Part shown: positions 35,203-44,234 of the stretch, piece by piece | Numbering within the stretch: position 1 is the first letter of the stretch | Layout of the letters: every line of letters begins with the position of its first letter | Origin: CAWCLK01 sp963796225 | GTDB taxonomy: Bacteria; Actinomycetota; Nitriliruptoria; Nitriliruptorales; Nitriliruptoraceae | Direction of reading: 5' to 3' | DNA length: 64,000 nucleotides | Assembly: GCA_963796225.1 (NCBI GenBank) | Contig: CAWCLK010000050.1 | Span: 1 to 64,000 of the forward strand | Position numbers and translations under genes: made by a program | Notes under the pieces: model-generated | What the model was told of the DNA's origin: nothing | Seen by the model: only the letters and a program-made list of their open reading frames with translations | Databases searched by the model: none

Positions 35203-36429
35203 TCACGCCCACCGGGTCCGCAGGACGGATGTCACGTTCGCCCCGATCCAGTCCTCGTCGTAGGCCCGCTGCGGGAGCCGCTCCAGGGTCCCGGCCACGG
35301 CACTGGCCCACCATGCGATGCCCAGCTGCTCGAGGACCTCGGGAGCCAGCGTCGACGTCAAGGTCGCGCAGGGTCGGACCGACCAGGCGGACGAAGTCGG
35401 GCCACGTCCACGGCCGGCGCAGCCAGAGCGCGCCCAGGGACTCGCCCCTGCGCCGGTGGGCCATGGCGAACAGGTGGAGCAGGTCGGTTCCCGGGAAGCC
35501 GGCCGGGTGCCACGAACCCCAGTCGACGACGCCCACCAGGCAGCCGCCGTCGACCAGCACGTTGCCGTGCCAGAGGTCTCCGTGGCGGGCCACCCCCGGC
35601 ACCTCGGCGGCCCCAGGTGGGCCAGCACGTGCCGGACGTGCGATGTGTGGCGCGGCACGAGCAGCGCGATGCGAAGCAGGTCGGTGACGACGGCCTTCGC
35701 CGGTCCCGGCGCGGCGGGCAGGTCGGTCCAGGCGGCGGCCAGCCGTGCGAGCTGGTCGGCGTCGAGGCGACGGGCGACACGGCCGGTCAGCCGCTGTTCG
35801 AGGGTCCAGCGGAGCTGGCCCCGCTGTCCCATCCCGATGGGACGAGGCGCCAGGTCGGCGACCCGGCCCCGGACCACCTCGAGCGCCCGGAAGGCACGCA
35901 CCGGGTCCGACGCTGCGCCGACGATGCCGACGCGCAGCATCGCCGGACCGTCCGCGGTGGCCACGGGTGCGACGACGCCGCCTTCGCGGGTGGGGCGAAG
36001 GCGCAGGCGGGCCCCCTGGGTCCCCGAGTCCTCCACCACCACGTCGAGCAGCGACGGGACCGAGGACCGGGCACCGAACTGCACGATGATGCCGCCCGCC
36101 ACGGCGTGGACGGCCGCGCCGACCAGCCCCGCGTGACGTCCGGGCGCGGGCCAGCGGCGGACCTGGGAGTAGGGATGTGACGAGGGGGGCCACAGCCGCA
36201 CGGCGGCCGCGGACAGCTCGCGGCGACCGGCGTGGACGAGGACCCGCGCGATGCCCGCCGGTGTGGCCTCGACGGCCTGGGGATCGACGGTCCACACCCG
36301 GTCGTCCTCCCCCGCCTCGGCAGGACGCAACAGGCGACCGAGCGTGCCGCCCACGGCGGCCCCCACGTCCGGGCCACCTCGTGCCACCGATGCGAACCGG
36401 TTGCCCGGCGGTGCGATCCCGATGGTCAC
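35203..36429 (-). pseudogene. Aminoglycoside phosphotransferase/choline-kinase-fold protein, two compensating frameshifts
   Basis: About 400 residues. The N-terminal 275 or so lie in one frame and include a beta-rich nucleotide lobe. The catalytic part, RHGDLWHGNVLVDGG and VVDWGSWHPAG (HGD-x4-N and the DWG metal loop of APH kinases), lies in another frame, and the final part EVLEQLGIAWW returns to the first. One missing base in the C4 run at 35611-35614 and one extra base near 35350 would restore it. The start is the GTG with GGGGAGG upstream. The family phosphorylates small alcohols; here the substrate may be a sugar or lipid precursor. Confidence 0.72.
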
Positions 36430-36486
36430 ACGACACCTCCCCGACCACGACGGTCCCATCGAAGACCATCGGTGGCCGGGGAGGCA

Positions 36487-36500
36487 GGGTCGGACGTCCC
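36487..36500. promoter_or_regulatory. DosR-type box
   Basis: GGGTCGGACGTCCC has one arm mismatch and lies 58 bp upstream of the APH-like gene start, the same distance range as the other boxes. Confidence 0.5.
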
Positions 36501-36533
36501 GGCCCGCCGTCGTCCACGAGACGACGACGGGCC
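36501..36533 (-). terminator. Hairpin downstream of the secreted-protein gene
   Basis: GGCCCGCCGTCGTC (36501-36514) and GACGACGACGGGCC (36520-36533) pair over 14 bp with one mismatch around a 5-nt loop. On the minus strand it begins about 24 bp past the stop of the secreted-protein gene. No T-tract follows. Confidence 0.7.
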
Positions 36534-36556
36534 GGTTGCCGAGGGAGCCTCGGGGG

Positions 36557-38051
36557 CTACGGGCGCTCGACGGTCAGCATGCCGGGCGGCGTGCCGTCGG
36601 GGTCATGGTCCGCCGTGGCGTCGTAGGGGGCGTCGGCGTCGATGCCGACGACCTCGACGGTGAAGCTGCCCACGCGGTTGCGCACCGACTGGGACACCGT
36701 GCAGCGTCCCGCCGCACCCGTCCGGCACGTGACGCGCTCGGTGCTGTCACCAGCGACCACACGCAGGCGCACCACGGCATCGGCCACGGCCTCCTCGTTC
36801 TCGTCGTGCAGCTGCGTCATGACGGTGCCCGACCAGCTCGACCCGTCACGTCGGACCACGGCATCGATGTCACCGACGTGCACCGCACTCGTGGGCTCGG
36901 GACTCGGGGTCGGGTCCGGGGCCGGCGTGGGGGTCCGGGGCCGGGTCGGGGGTCGGGGTCGGCTCGGGGGCCGGTGCCGGGGCGGTCCCGCCACCGTTGT
37001 TCACGATGAACCGGATCACCTGGCCGCCGGAGTTGGTGCCGACGTTGTTGTCCGACCCGTCGCTCTTGGTCCCGCAGTCGTTGCCACTGGTCCCGTCACA
37101 GGGCGACCGCGCCTGCAGGTACAGCCGATGGACACCATCGGAGAGCTTGGTCGTGTCGATGCTCACCCGTCCCCGGTAGGGACCTGCCTGCGAGAGGAGC
37201 ACCATGCCCTCGTCGTCGAAGTGGAACATCGGGTCGACGGCCGCGAAGCTCCACCCGACGTCCTTGCCACCCGCGCCCTTGTCCATCACGACGTCGGGGG
37301 TCCAGGTACCGCTGACCTCGTACGGGATCGGCGACGCCAACCGGCCGACGGCGTAGCCGGCGCCCTCGTACCACCCGCGTGCCTCGGTGAAGGCGCCGGT
37401 GTCGGAGCGGTAGTGGTTCACCGCCCGGCCGTTGTCGAGGTAGGCCTGCCAGCCCGTGGAGTTGCGCATCTCGTCACCGTTGGGCTCGGTGACCTTGGCC
37501 GAGACACGGAACTCGTTGAACCCGTCGGCGCCGGCGACCGTGGTGTCGACGTCCATGGGGACCCACCACGTGCAGGCACCCATGGCGGCGTCCCAGCTCG
37601 GGTCGTTCGCCCCGTCGCAGGTCTCGTCGAGGTCGACCTGCGCCCCGACGTTGTTGAAGCCGTCTCCGGAGACCTGGACCCGGACCCAGTCGAGGTGGCC
37701 CGGGTTGCCGTGCATGACGACCTTGACGTCGAGGTGCACGGTGCCCGAGACCTTGTTGATCGAGCCATCGGGATTGTGGGTGCGCGGGAAGCACGTCTCG
37801 GTGTGCAGGTGCCCGAAGTCCTGGGTGCCGGACAGGATGGTGTTCCACCACGCATGCGACTCCAGGTAGACCCGGGGCTCCGGATACCCGGAGCAGGTCT
37901 GGGGGTCGGGTGCGGCGTTCGCGGGCGGGCTCAGGACCGTCCCGGCGGCCACGAAGGTCGCAGCCAGCATCAGGACGGCGAGCAGTGCTCGCGTGAGGCG
38001 GGACCGCGGTGTTCCGGCGCCAGCCGGTCTCGCGGTGAACATGTCGTACAT
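36557..38051 (-). CDS. Secreted protein with proline-rich linker and C-terminal Ig-like domain; one frameshift
   Basis: An ATG with GGAG upstream begins a signal peptide (basic start, hydrophobic core about 19-38, cleavage near PANAAPD). A beta-rich exported domain of about 300 residues with paired cysteines follows, then a PAPEPTPTPDPAPDP linker. In the assembled frame the protein then ends at an early stop. One base fewer in the G5 run (C5 on the coding strand) at 36929-36933 joins it to an Ig-like domain (SAVHVGDIDAVV onward) ending at 36557, about 498 residues in all. No enzymatic motif is seen; it may be a surface or matrix protein. Confidence 0.7.
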
Positions 38052-38415
38052 GTGGATGCTCCGTTGTCGGGAGAGGTCGCCCCCGGGACGGGTCGAAGGA
38101 TCGGCAGGCAAGGGGCCAGGGTCGAATGTCCTGGGCCGTTCGGCGGACCCGAAGGGCACAACTGCGCCCAACAGGGACACCGCTGCTGGGTGCCGGACCC
38201 CGGGCGGTGCGGTCGAACCGGGCCGCGACGACCCAGTTCGGCCGACTTCGACCCGCTCTCGGTGTGCCCGCCCGGACGCGCGCGTGGCGGACTCGTCGCG
38301 GGGCCGATCGTCGGGGGCCACGAACGCCCGTTCGGGGACAGGTGGCCCTGTTCGGCTCCGGTCCAGCACGCAGGCTGTCCGGGGCGGCAGTCATCCGCCT
38401 CCTGGGGGTGCCCGG
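38052..38415. other. 364-bp divergent intergenic region
   Basis: This is the longest gene-free stretch. It separates the secreted-protein gene from the XRE regulator. It holds one DosR-type box (38335-38348), a half-site reading GTGTCCCTGTT on the minus strand near 38170, and a GGGC-N8-GCCC inverted repeat (about 38156-38171). I see no small reading frame with codon bias or ribosome site and no RNA fold I can name. Confidence 0.5.
38335..38348. promoter_or_regulatory. DosR-type box upstream of the XRE regulator
   Basis: GGGACAGGTGGCCC has one arm mismatch, is followed by TGTT, and lies 67 bp before the regulator ATG. With its TGTT flank it is nearly the same sequence as the minus-strand reading of the box at 51831. 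Confidence 0.55.
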
Positions 38416-38874
38416 ATGCAGGACGATCGCGCGATCGGTGCCGACACCGACCGCCGGCGCAACGGCCCCACGGGCGGCCATGCGCTGGGTGTGTTCGTAC
38501 GGGAGACCCGCGCCGCGCTCGGGATGAGCCAGACCGAGGCGGCTCGGAAGGCGTCGATCTCGAAGACCACGTGGCAGAACATCGAGGCCGGGCGAGGGGC
38601 CGCGATGCGCCCCCTCACCACACACGCCGTCGCACGCACGCTGGGGCTGGACGCGACCCTGCTGGTGCAGCTGCGGGACGGGGTCACGAGCCTGGACCAC
38701 GTCCGCCGGACCACGAGGTCCCGCGAGGAGGTCCTCGCCAAGATCACCCAGTACGCCACGTGGCTGCGGCTCGACGACCTCCTCGCCGTCGAGGAGGCCG
38801 CCCGCATCCGCGCCGAGCTTCGTCGGCTGCAGCGGACCGGGGCGGAACCGGGCATCGGCGGCGAACGCCCCTGA
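38416..38874 (+). CDS. XRE-family (Cro/CI-type HTH) regulator
   Basis: This 152-residue protein has an HTH of the XRE type: VRETRAALGMSQTEAARKASISKTTW (starting near 28) followed by NIEAGRG. The C-terminal part is helical and may mediate dimerisation. It has DosR-type boxes both before and after it and precedes the main polysaccharide operon, so it is a candidate local regulator of that locus. Confidence 0.85.
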   Translation: MQDDRAIGADTDRRRNGPTGGHALGVFVRETRAALGMSQTEAARKASISKTTWQNIEAGRGAAMRPLTTHAVARTLGLDATLLVQLRDGVTSLDHVRRTTRSREEVLAKITQYATWLRLDDLLAVEEAARIRAELRRLQRTGAEPGIGGERP

Positions 38875-38888
38875 GCTCACGAGGCGCC

Positions 38889-38902
38889 GGGACGGCTGTC
38901 CC
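38889..38902. promoter_or_regulatory. Exact DosR-type palindrome upstream of the main polysaccharide operon
   Basis: GGGACGGCTGTCCC is an exact GGGAC-N4-GTCCC site followed by TGTT. It lies in the 141-bp gap between the XRE gene and the first gene of the operon, 113 bp before the start at 39016. Confidence 0.65.
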
Positions 38903-39015
38903 TGTTGCCCTTCCGTCACCGCACGTTCACTCGGTCCGCAGGATCCCGTCAAGGGACGAGCCGGGGCGGCCGGGGCGCAAGCGAAGCCCTGCCCGCACGA
39001 GGAGGTCGATCGAAC

Positions 39016-39567
39016 ATGGGGACTGTCACCGTGCTGGTACTCGTGCTGGTGATGTCGTCGGGTCTGGTGGCGATCGTGGCCCGACGTGTCCGGCCGACCG
39101 CCACGACGACTCGGTCGCGACAGGACGACTGGGGCCCGTTGCTGGACGAGCTCGAGCGCGCCCGCCGCTACGACCGCGGCTTCGCGCTGCTGGAGCTGGC
39201 CGGCAACGCGCTTCGGGTGGAGGGACGGCGGCTGCGCTCCGACGCCGGCGTCCTCCTCGAGCTCAGACGGACCGACACCGCATGGGGCGGACCGGACCGC
39301 CTGCACGTCCTGGTGCCCGAGGCGACGCGCCTGCAGCTCGACGGCATGCTCGATCGGCTGCGCAGGAGCCTGCACCACACCACCGACGTCCGCGTGGCCT
39401 GCTTCCCCGAGGACGGGCTGACGGCGCGGGCCCTGGTGGCCGTCGTCGACCCGGCGGCGTCGACGCTCCCGCGTGAGGAGGCCTCGAGGACCGTCCTGCG
39501 GGACGGGGCACGGCCCGCCTCCCGCGTCGTGGAGCCGGCGCTCGAGCCTGCCCGTGAGGCGTCCTGA
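39016..39567 (+). CDS. Membrane-anchored degenerate GGDEF-like protein
   Basis: This 183-residue protein has one N-terminal membrane helix (about 4-22). The soluble part follows the GGDEF domain plan: DELERARRYDRGFALLELAG, then LRSDAGVLLELRRTDTAWGGPDRLHVLVPEA, where GGPDR stands at the place of the catalytic GGDEF signature and the metal-binding acids are missing. It is unlikely to make cyclic-di-GMP but might bind a nucleotide or act as a scaffold. Its stop overlaps the sugar transferase start by one base, suggesting physical partnership. The assignment is by pattern only. Confidence 0.55.
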   Translation: MGTVTVLVLVLVMSSGLVAIVARRVRPTATTTRSRQDDWGPLLDELERARRYDRGFALLELAGNALRVEGRRLRSDAGVLLELRRTDTAWGGPDRLHVLVPEATRLQLDGMLDRLRRSLHHTTDVRVACFPEDGLTARALVAVVDPAASTLPREEASRTVLRDGARPASRVVEPALEPAREAS

Positions 39568-40181
39568 TGGATGCCCGGGGCACGTGGGGTGAGCAGTGGG
39601 GCAAGCGGTGCTTCGACGTGGCCGTGTGCGTGGTGGCCCTGCCGGTGGCGCTGCCGCTGATGGCGGTGCTCTGGGCGGCCATCCGGCTGGAGTCGCCCGG
39701 ACCGGCCGTCTTCCGGCAGCTGCGCACGGGGCGGGACGGCCGACGCTTCGAGATGTTCAAGTTCCGGACCATGGTGGCCAACGCGGAGGAGCTGAAGGCC
39801 TCGCTGGCCCACCTCAACGTGCTGCCGCCACCCGACTTCAAGATCCCGGACGACCCGCGGATCACCCGCATCGGGCACGTGTTGCGGCGCACCAGCCTCG
39901 ACGAGCTGCCCCAGCTGTTCAACGTGCTCCGCGGCGACATGTCGTTGGTCGGGCCGCGCCCGACGTCCTTCGCCCCGGAGACCTACGCGACCTGGCACGG
40001 CAAGCGGCTCGAGCTGCGCCCGGGGCTCACCGGGCTCTGGCAGGTGCGGGCCCGGCACTCGACCTCGTTCGACGAACGGCTGCGGTTCGACATCGCCTAC
40101 GTCGACGGCTGCTCCTTCCGGCTCGACCTGCAGATCCTCGTGGCCACGCTGCTCAGCGTGGTCCGACGTACGGGAGTGTGA
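39567..40181 (+). CDS. Monotopic phosphoglycosyl transferase (initiating sugar transferase)
   Basis: This 204-residue enzyme matches the minimal PglC/WcaJ catalytic domain: a re-entrant hydrophobic helix (about 14-40), the FEMFKFRTM strand, the catalytic DE in SLDELPQLFNVLRGD, and SLVGPRP. It moves a sugar-phosphate from a UDP-sugar to undecaprenyl phosphate, the first step of repeat-unit assembly. It lacks the extra helices of WbaP-type enzymes. It starts at TGATG overlapping the GGDEF-like gene. Confidence 0.93.
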   Translation: MDARGTWGEQWGKRCFDVAVCVVALPVALPLMAVLWAAIRLESPGPAVFRQLRTGRDGRRFEMFKFRTMVANAEELKASLAHLNVLPPPDFKIPDDPRITRIGHVLRRTSLDELPQLFNVLRGDMSLVGPRPTSFAPETYATWHGKRLELRPGLTGLWQVRARHSTSFDERLRFDIAYVDGCSFRLDLQILVATLLSVVRRTGV

Positions 40182-40183
40182 CG

Positions 40184-41179
40184 ATGGACCTCACCACCAC
40201 CGACCGGCGCCAGCGCCGCGTCCTCGTGACAGGGGCCGCCGGCTTCGTCGGCAGCCACCTGGTCGAGACGCTGCTGGCGCGCGGGCACGCCGTCGTGGGG
40301 CTCGACGCCTTCGTCGACTCCTACCCACGCGAGCGCAAGCTGCGCAACCTCGTCCCGGCGCTCGGGCACCCGTCGTTCACGTTCGGCGAGGTGGACCTGC
40401 GGACCGACGAGCTGGGGCCCTGGCTCGAGGGCGTCGACGCGGTGGTCAACGAGGCCGCCTTCGCCGGGTTGCCCCGCAGCTGGACCGACCTCGACTCCTA
40501 CGTCAGCTGCAACCTGCTCGCACTGGAACGCCTCGTGGGCGCCTCCCTCGCCGCCGGGGTCGACCGGTTCGTGCAGGTGTCGACGTCCTCGGTCTACGGA
40601 CGCGACGCCGTCGGTGACGAGACGACGCCGACGGATCCCGTCTCCCCGTACGGGATCTCGAAGCTGGCCGCCGAGCAGCTCGTGCAGGCCCATGTGGCGG
40701 CGCACGACCTGCCGGCCACGATCCTGCGCTACTTCTCGATCTACGGGCCACGGCAACGGCCCGACATGGCCTACCACATCTTCGTGGAGCGCCTGCGCCG
40801 CGACCTGCCGCTGGTCGTCTACGGGGACGGCCGCCAGTCCCGGTCGAACACCTTCGTCGACGACTGTGTCGAGGCGACGATCGCCGCCATCGACCAGGGG
40901 GCGGTCGGTGAGGTCTACAACGTCGGTGGTGGCGAGGAGATCGAGCTCCTGGGGGCCATCGACATCCTCGCGGACGAGCTCGGCACGACGCCCCGGCTCG
41001 ACCACCAGCCATCCCGCATCGGTGACCAGCGGCGCACCTGCGCCGACACGAGCCGTGCTCGCGAGGTCCTGGGCTTCGTGCCCCGGGTGCCGCCCGACGT
41101 CGGCCTCCGACACCAGGTCGCGTGGCACCTCGACGAGCTGCCGGACACCTCGCACGCGCTCACGGGAGCGGTGGCATGA
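40184..41179 (+). CDS. NAD-dependent sugar-nucleotide epimerase/dehydratase
   Basis: This 331-residue extended SDR has GAAGFVG (17-23), S133-S135 and the YxxxK pair Y156/K160, with LRYFSIYGPRQRPDM and the VYNVGGGE loop seen in UDP-glucose/UDP-glucuronate 4-epimerases. It probably supplies a donor sugar for the polysaccharide. It follows the initiating transferase by 2 bp and overlaps the next gene by ATGA. The exact sugar cannot be fixed from motifs. Confidence 0.88.
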   Translation: MDLTTTDRRQRRVLVTGAAGFVGSHLVETLLARGHAVVGLDAFVDSYPRERKLRNLVPALGHPSFTFGEVDLRTDELGPWLEGVDAVVNEAAFAGLPRSWTDLDSYVSCNLLALERLVGASLAAGVDRFVQVSTSSVYGRDAVGDETTPTDPVSPYGISKLAAEQLVQAHVAAHDLPATILRYFSIYGPRQRPDMAYHIFVERLRRDLPLVVYGDGRQSRSNTFVDDCVEATIAAIDQGAVGEVYNVGGGEEIELLGAIDILADELGTTPRLDHQPSRIGDQRRTCADTSRAREVLGFVPRVPPDVGLRHQVAWHLDELPDTSHALTGAVA

Positions 41180-42126
41180 AGGTGCTGTTGCTGAGCTCCA
41201 TCGACCGTGCTGCCCGCGCGTGCCTGGAGGACCGCCATGTCGTCGTGGACGCCATCGGGGCCGATTCGGAGGAGATCTCCCGGACCGTCGTCGACTGCGA
41301 GGTCGTGGTCCTGCGCAGCGGCACGATGCTCGACCGGCGGAGCATCGAGCGGGCGCAGGCCCTGCAGCTCGTGGTCCGGGCGGGGTCCGGGGTCGACAAC
41401 GTCGACCTCGAGGCCCTGGCGGAACGCGGTGTCCAGCTGGCACGGATCCCCGAGCCGGGAGCCGATGCCGTGGCCGAGATGGCGCTGGCGCTGATGCTGT
41501 CGGTGATGCGCAACGTCACCCACGCCGACCGCCTCCTGCGCGACGGTCGCTGGGCCAAGTCGGAGCTCACGGGCTCCTGCCTCAGCGGCAAGGTGCTCGG
41601 GATCGTCGGCGCCGGGTCCATCGGCAGCCGCGTGGGCGTGCTGGGCACGCTGCTCGGCATGCGTGCGATGGGCTGCGTCGAGCGGGGCACCCCCGCCGCC
41701 AGTCGACGCCTCGCGCAGGGCGGCATCCGACTCGCCGCGCTGCCGGACGTCCTGACGCGCGCGGACGTGGTCAGCATCCACGTCCCCCTCACCCCACGCA
41801 CGCGGCACATGATCGATCGCGCGGCACTGCGCCGGATGAAGCCGGGCAGCGTCCTGGTGAACCTGTCGCGGGGCGGGGTCGTCGACGAGGACGCGTTGTC
41901 CGAGGCCCTGCGCGACGGCCATCTCGCCGCCGCCGCCGTCGACGTGCACGAACACGAGGGCGCGGCGTTCCGGTCCCCGCTGGCCGACCTGCCCAACGTC
42001 GTGCTCACGCCCCACATCGGGGCCGGGACGCGCGAGGCCCAGGAGCAGATCGGTCGCCGGATCGTCGAGCTGGTCGACGCCTGCGCCCTCGCGGCCCTCG
42101 CGGCCCCCCAACCCATGACCGCCTGA
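41176..42126 (+). CDS. D-isomer-specific 2-hydroxyacid dehydrogenase
   Basis: This 316-residue NAD-linked enzyme resembles the catalytic core of phosphoglycerate dehydrogenase without the regulatory domain: VRAGSGVDNVD (68-78), GAGSIG (145-150), SRGGVVDE with catalytic R232, E259/E261 and H280 in TPHIGAG. It reduces a 2-keto acid or oxidises the hydroxy acid. Its place directly before the phosphoenolpyruvate mutase suggests that phosphonopyruvate could be the keto acid, giving phosphonolactate; this is inference. Ordinary serine biosynthesis is the alternative. Confidence 0.82.
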   Translation: MKVLLLSSIDRAARACLEDRHVVVDAIGADSEEISRTVVDCEVVVLRSGTMLDRRSIERAQALQLVVRAGSGVDNVDLEALAERGVQLARIPEPGADAVAEMALALMLSVMRNVTHADRLLRDGRWAKSELTGSCLSGKVLGIVGAGSIGSRVGVLGTLLGMRAMGCVERGTPAASRRLAQGGIRLAALPDVLTRADVVSIHVPLTPRTRHMIDRAALRRMKPGSVLVNLSRGGVVDEDALSEALRDGHLAAAAVDVHEHEGAAFRSPLADLPNVVLTPHIGAGTREAQEQIGRRIVELVDACALAALAAPQPMTA

Positions 42127-42144
42127 CGCGACAGGGAACACACC

Positions 42145-43047
42145 ATGACCGCACTCGTCACCCCGGCCACCCCCACACGGACGCGGCGCTTCCAGGACCT
42201 CCTGCAGCGACCGCGCACCGATGCCCTCATGGAGGCGCACAACGGGCTGTCGGCACGCATCGTCGAGGAAGCCGGGTTCGAGGGCATCTGGGCGAGCGGG
42301 CTCGCCATCTCCGCCGCGCTGGGCGTCCGCGACGCCAACGAGGCCAGCTGGACGCAGGTCCTCGAGGTGGTCGAGTTCATGGCGGACGCCACCGAGCTGC
42401 CCATCCTCCTCGATGCCGACACGGGCTACGGGAACTTCAACAACGTCCGCCGACTGGTCCACAAGCTGGAGCAGCGTGGGGTCGCCGCCATGTGCATCGA
42501 GGACAAGCTGTTCCCCAAGACCAACTCGTTCATCGGCGAGCAGCAGCCCCTGGCCGACATGGCGGAGTTCGCCGGGAAGATCCGGGCCGCCAAGGACGCC
42601 CAGCAGGATCCGGACTTCGCCGTCGTGGCGCGCACCGAGGCCTTCATCTCGGGGTGGGGCCTGGACGAGGCCCTGCGCCGCGCCGAGGCCTACCACCACG
42701 CGGGCGCGGACGCGATCCTCGTGCACAGCAAGCGCTCCGACCCCACCGAGGTCATGGACTTCATGCGGTACTGGGGCGACACGTGTCCGGTGGTCATCGT
42801 GCCGACCACGTACCACGACACCCCGATGGAGGTGTTCCAGCTCACCGGGATCAGCCTGGTGGTCTGGGCCAACCAGCTGCTGCGGTCGGGGATCGCCGCC
42901 ATGCAGGAGCTCGCGCGCCAGCTCCACGCCACCCGGTCCCTGCGCGAGGTCCAGACCCCGATGGTCCCGGTGGCGGAGGTGTTCCGCCTCCAGCAGGTCG
43001 ACGAGCTCCTCGAGGCCGAGGAGCAGTACCTGCCGAGGTCCTCGTGA
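42145..43047 (+). CDS. Phosphoenolpyruvate mutase (PEP phosphomutase)
   Basis: This 300-residue member of the isocitrate lyase/PEP mutase superfamily has EAHNGLSA (30-37), the metal site DADTGYGN (90-97) and, decisively, the flap EDKLFPKTNS (119-128), which is the signature that separates PEP mutases from lyases such as methylisocitrate lyase. The reaction rearranges phosphoenolpyruvate to phosphonopyruvate, the entry step of nearly all phosphonate biosynthesis. No phosphonopyruvate decarboxylase is in the window. Neighbours are a 2-hydroxyacid dehydrogenase and an ATP-grasp enzyme (GTGA overlap). Confidence 0.88.
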   Translation: MTALVTPATPTRTRRFQDLLQRPRTDALMEAHNGLSARIVEEAGFEGIWASGLAISAALGVRDANEASWTQVLEVVEFMADATELPILLDADTGYGNFNNVRRLVHKLEQRGVAAMCIEDKLFPKTNSFIGEQQPLADMAEFAGKIRAAKDAQQDPDFAVVARTEAFISGWGLDEALRRAEAYHHAGADAILVHSKRSDPTEVMDFMRYWGDTCPVVIVPTTYHDTPMEVFQLTGISLVVWANQLLRSGIAAMQELARQLHATRSLREVQTPMVPVAEVFRLQQVDELLEAEEQYLPRSS

Positions 43048-44234
43048 CGGGGAGCCGGCCGCCAGCCGTGGTCGTGGGGGCGGACAACACGACCGGGCTG
43101 CAGACGGCCCGCGTGCTGGCCGCCCGCGGGATCCCCGTGATCGGCCTCGCCGCCGACCCGGGGCACTACTGCTGCCGCACCCGGGCCCTGGACCGCGTGG
43201 TGGCCTCGGCGACCTCCGGTCCGGCGCTCGTCGCGACCCTGGAACGGCTCGCCGCAGGGCTCGGCGACCGAGCGGTCCTGGTCCCCTGCACCGACGCGAG
43301 CGTCGCCACCCTGGCCCGGGCCCGCCATGCGCTGCCCGACACGTACCGCCTCCCCCTGCCCGAGGCCGAGGTGGTCCACACCCTGCTCCGCAAGGACACC
43401 TTCGCGACGCACGCCGCCCGCCACGACATCCCGGTGCCCACCACGCTCCTGGTGCGCGACGAGGCCACCGCTGCCCGCGTCCCCGACGAGCTCGGCTTCC
43501 CGTGCGTGGTCAAGCCGCCGATGAAGACCCCGGCCTGGGAGGGCGCAGCCGGCAAGGTCGTCACCATCGGCTCCGACCACGAGTGGCGCCGCCTGTGGCC
43601 GACCCTGCACGCGCTGGCCAGCCCCCTGGTCGTCCAGGCCTGGGTGCGGGGCGGCGAGGACCAGCTCCTGTCGTGCAATGCCTACGCCTTCGCGGACGGC
43701 CGCGAGCCGGTGACCTTCGTCTCGCGCAAGCTGCGGCAGTGGCCTCGCCACACGGGCACGACCAGCCTCGGCGAGGTCGTCGACGAACCCGAGGTCGCGG
43801 AGCTCACCCGCAGGCTCCTGGCGACGATCGACTACCACGGGCTGCTGTACGTCGAGGCCAAACGGACCCCCGACGGTGGGTTGGTCGTGATCGAGCCGAA
43901 CGTGGGGCGGCCGACCGGGCGGTCGGCCCTCGCGGAGGCGTGCGGCGTCGAGCTCCTCCTGACCCTCTACCACGACGCCCTGGACCTGCCCCAGGTCCCG
44001 TCGCAGCTGCGGCGCACCGACGTGCGGTGGATCCACTGGCGTCGTGACCTGCAGGCCTCGGCCGCCGCATGGCGGGCCGGGGAGCTGTCCCTGGCCACGT
44101 GGTGGCACTCGGTCCAGGGGCCGAAGGCCCGGGCCGTCCTCGACCCTCACGACCTGCGGCCGTTCGTGGGCGAGGTCCGACACGGCCTGCGGCGCGTGCG
44201 GCGCGGCACGCCAGCGGCGACGGGCAAGCCGTGA
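43044..44234 (+). CDS. ATP-grasp ligase
   Basis: This 396-residue protein has the carbamoyl-phosphate-synthase-like ATP-grasp layout: an N-terminal Rossmann part (VVVGADNTTGLQTARVLAARG, from about 8), the ATP loop LGFPCVVKPP, a hinge around VVQAWVRGGEDQLLS, and the metal-binding FVSRKLRQ and YVEAKRTPDGGLVVIEPNVGRPTG. Such enzymes couple a carboxylate to an amine or other nucleophile through an acyl phosphate. It overlaps the PEP mutase by GTGA. It could condense the phosphonate acid with a polysaccharide amino group or an amino acid; this is inference. Confidence 0.85.
   Translation: MTGSRPPAVVVGADNTTGLQTARVLAARGIPVIGLAADPGHYCCRTRALDRVVASATSGPALVATLERLAAGLGDRAVLVPCTDASVATLARARHALPDTYRLPLPEAEVVHTLLRKDTFATHAARHDIPVPTTLLVRDEATAARVPDELGFPCVVKPPMKTPAWEGAAGKVVTIGSDHEWRRLWPTLHALASPLVVQAWVRGGEDQLLSCNAYAFADGREPVTFVSRKLRQWPRHTGTTSLGEVVDEPEVAELTRRLLATIDYHGLLYVEAKRTPDGGLVVIEPNVGRPTGRSALAEACGVELLLTLYHDALDLPQVPSQLRRTDVRWIHWRRDLQASAAAWRAGELSLATWWHSVQGPKARAVLDPHDLRPFVGEVRHGLRRVRRGTPAATGKP

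Noticed and set aside
38156..38175. CAACAGGGACACC as a full DosR-type box upstream of the secreted protein
   Set aside because: Only one half-site is present; the other arm has more than two mismatches.
42145..43047. Reading the PEP mutase as methylisocitrate lyase or oxaloacetate decarboxylase
   Set aside because: Lyases of this fold have a KxCGH-type flap; this protein has EDKLFPKTNS, the mutase flap.
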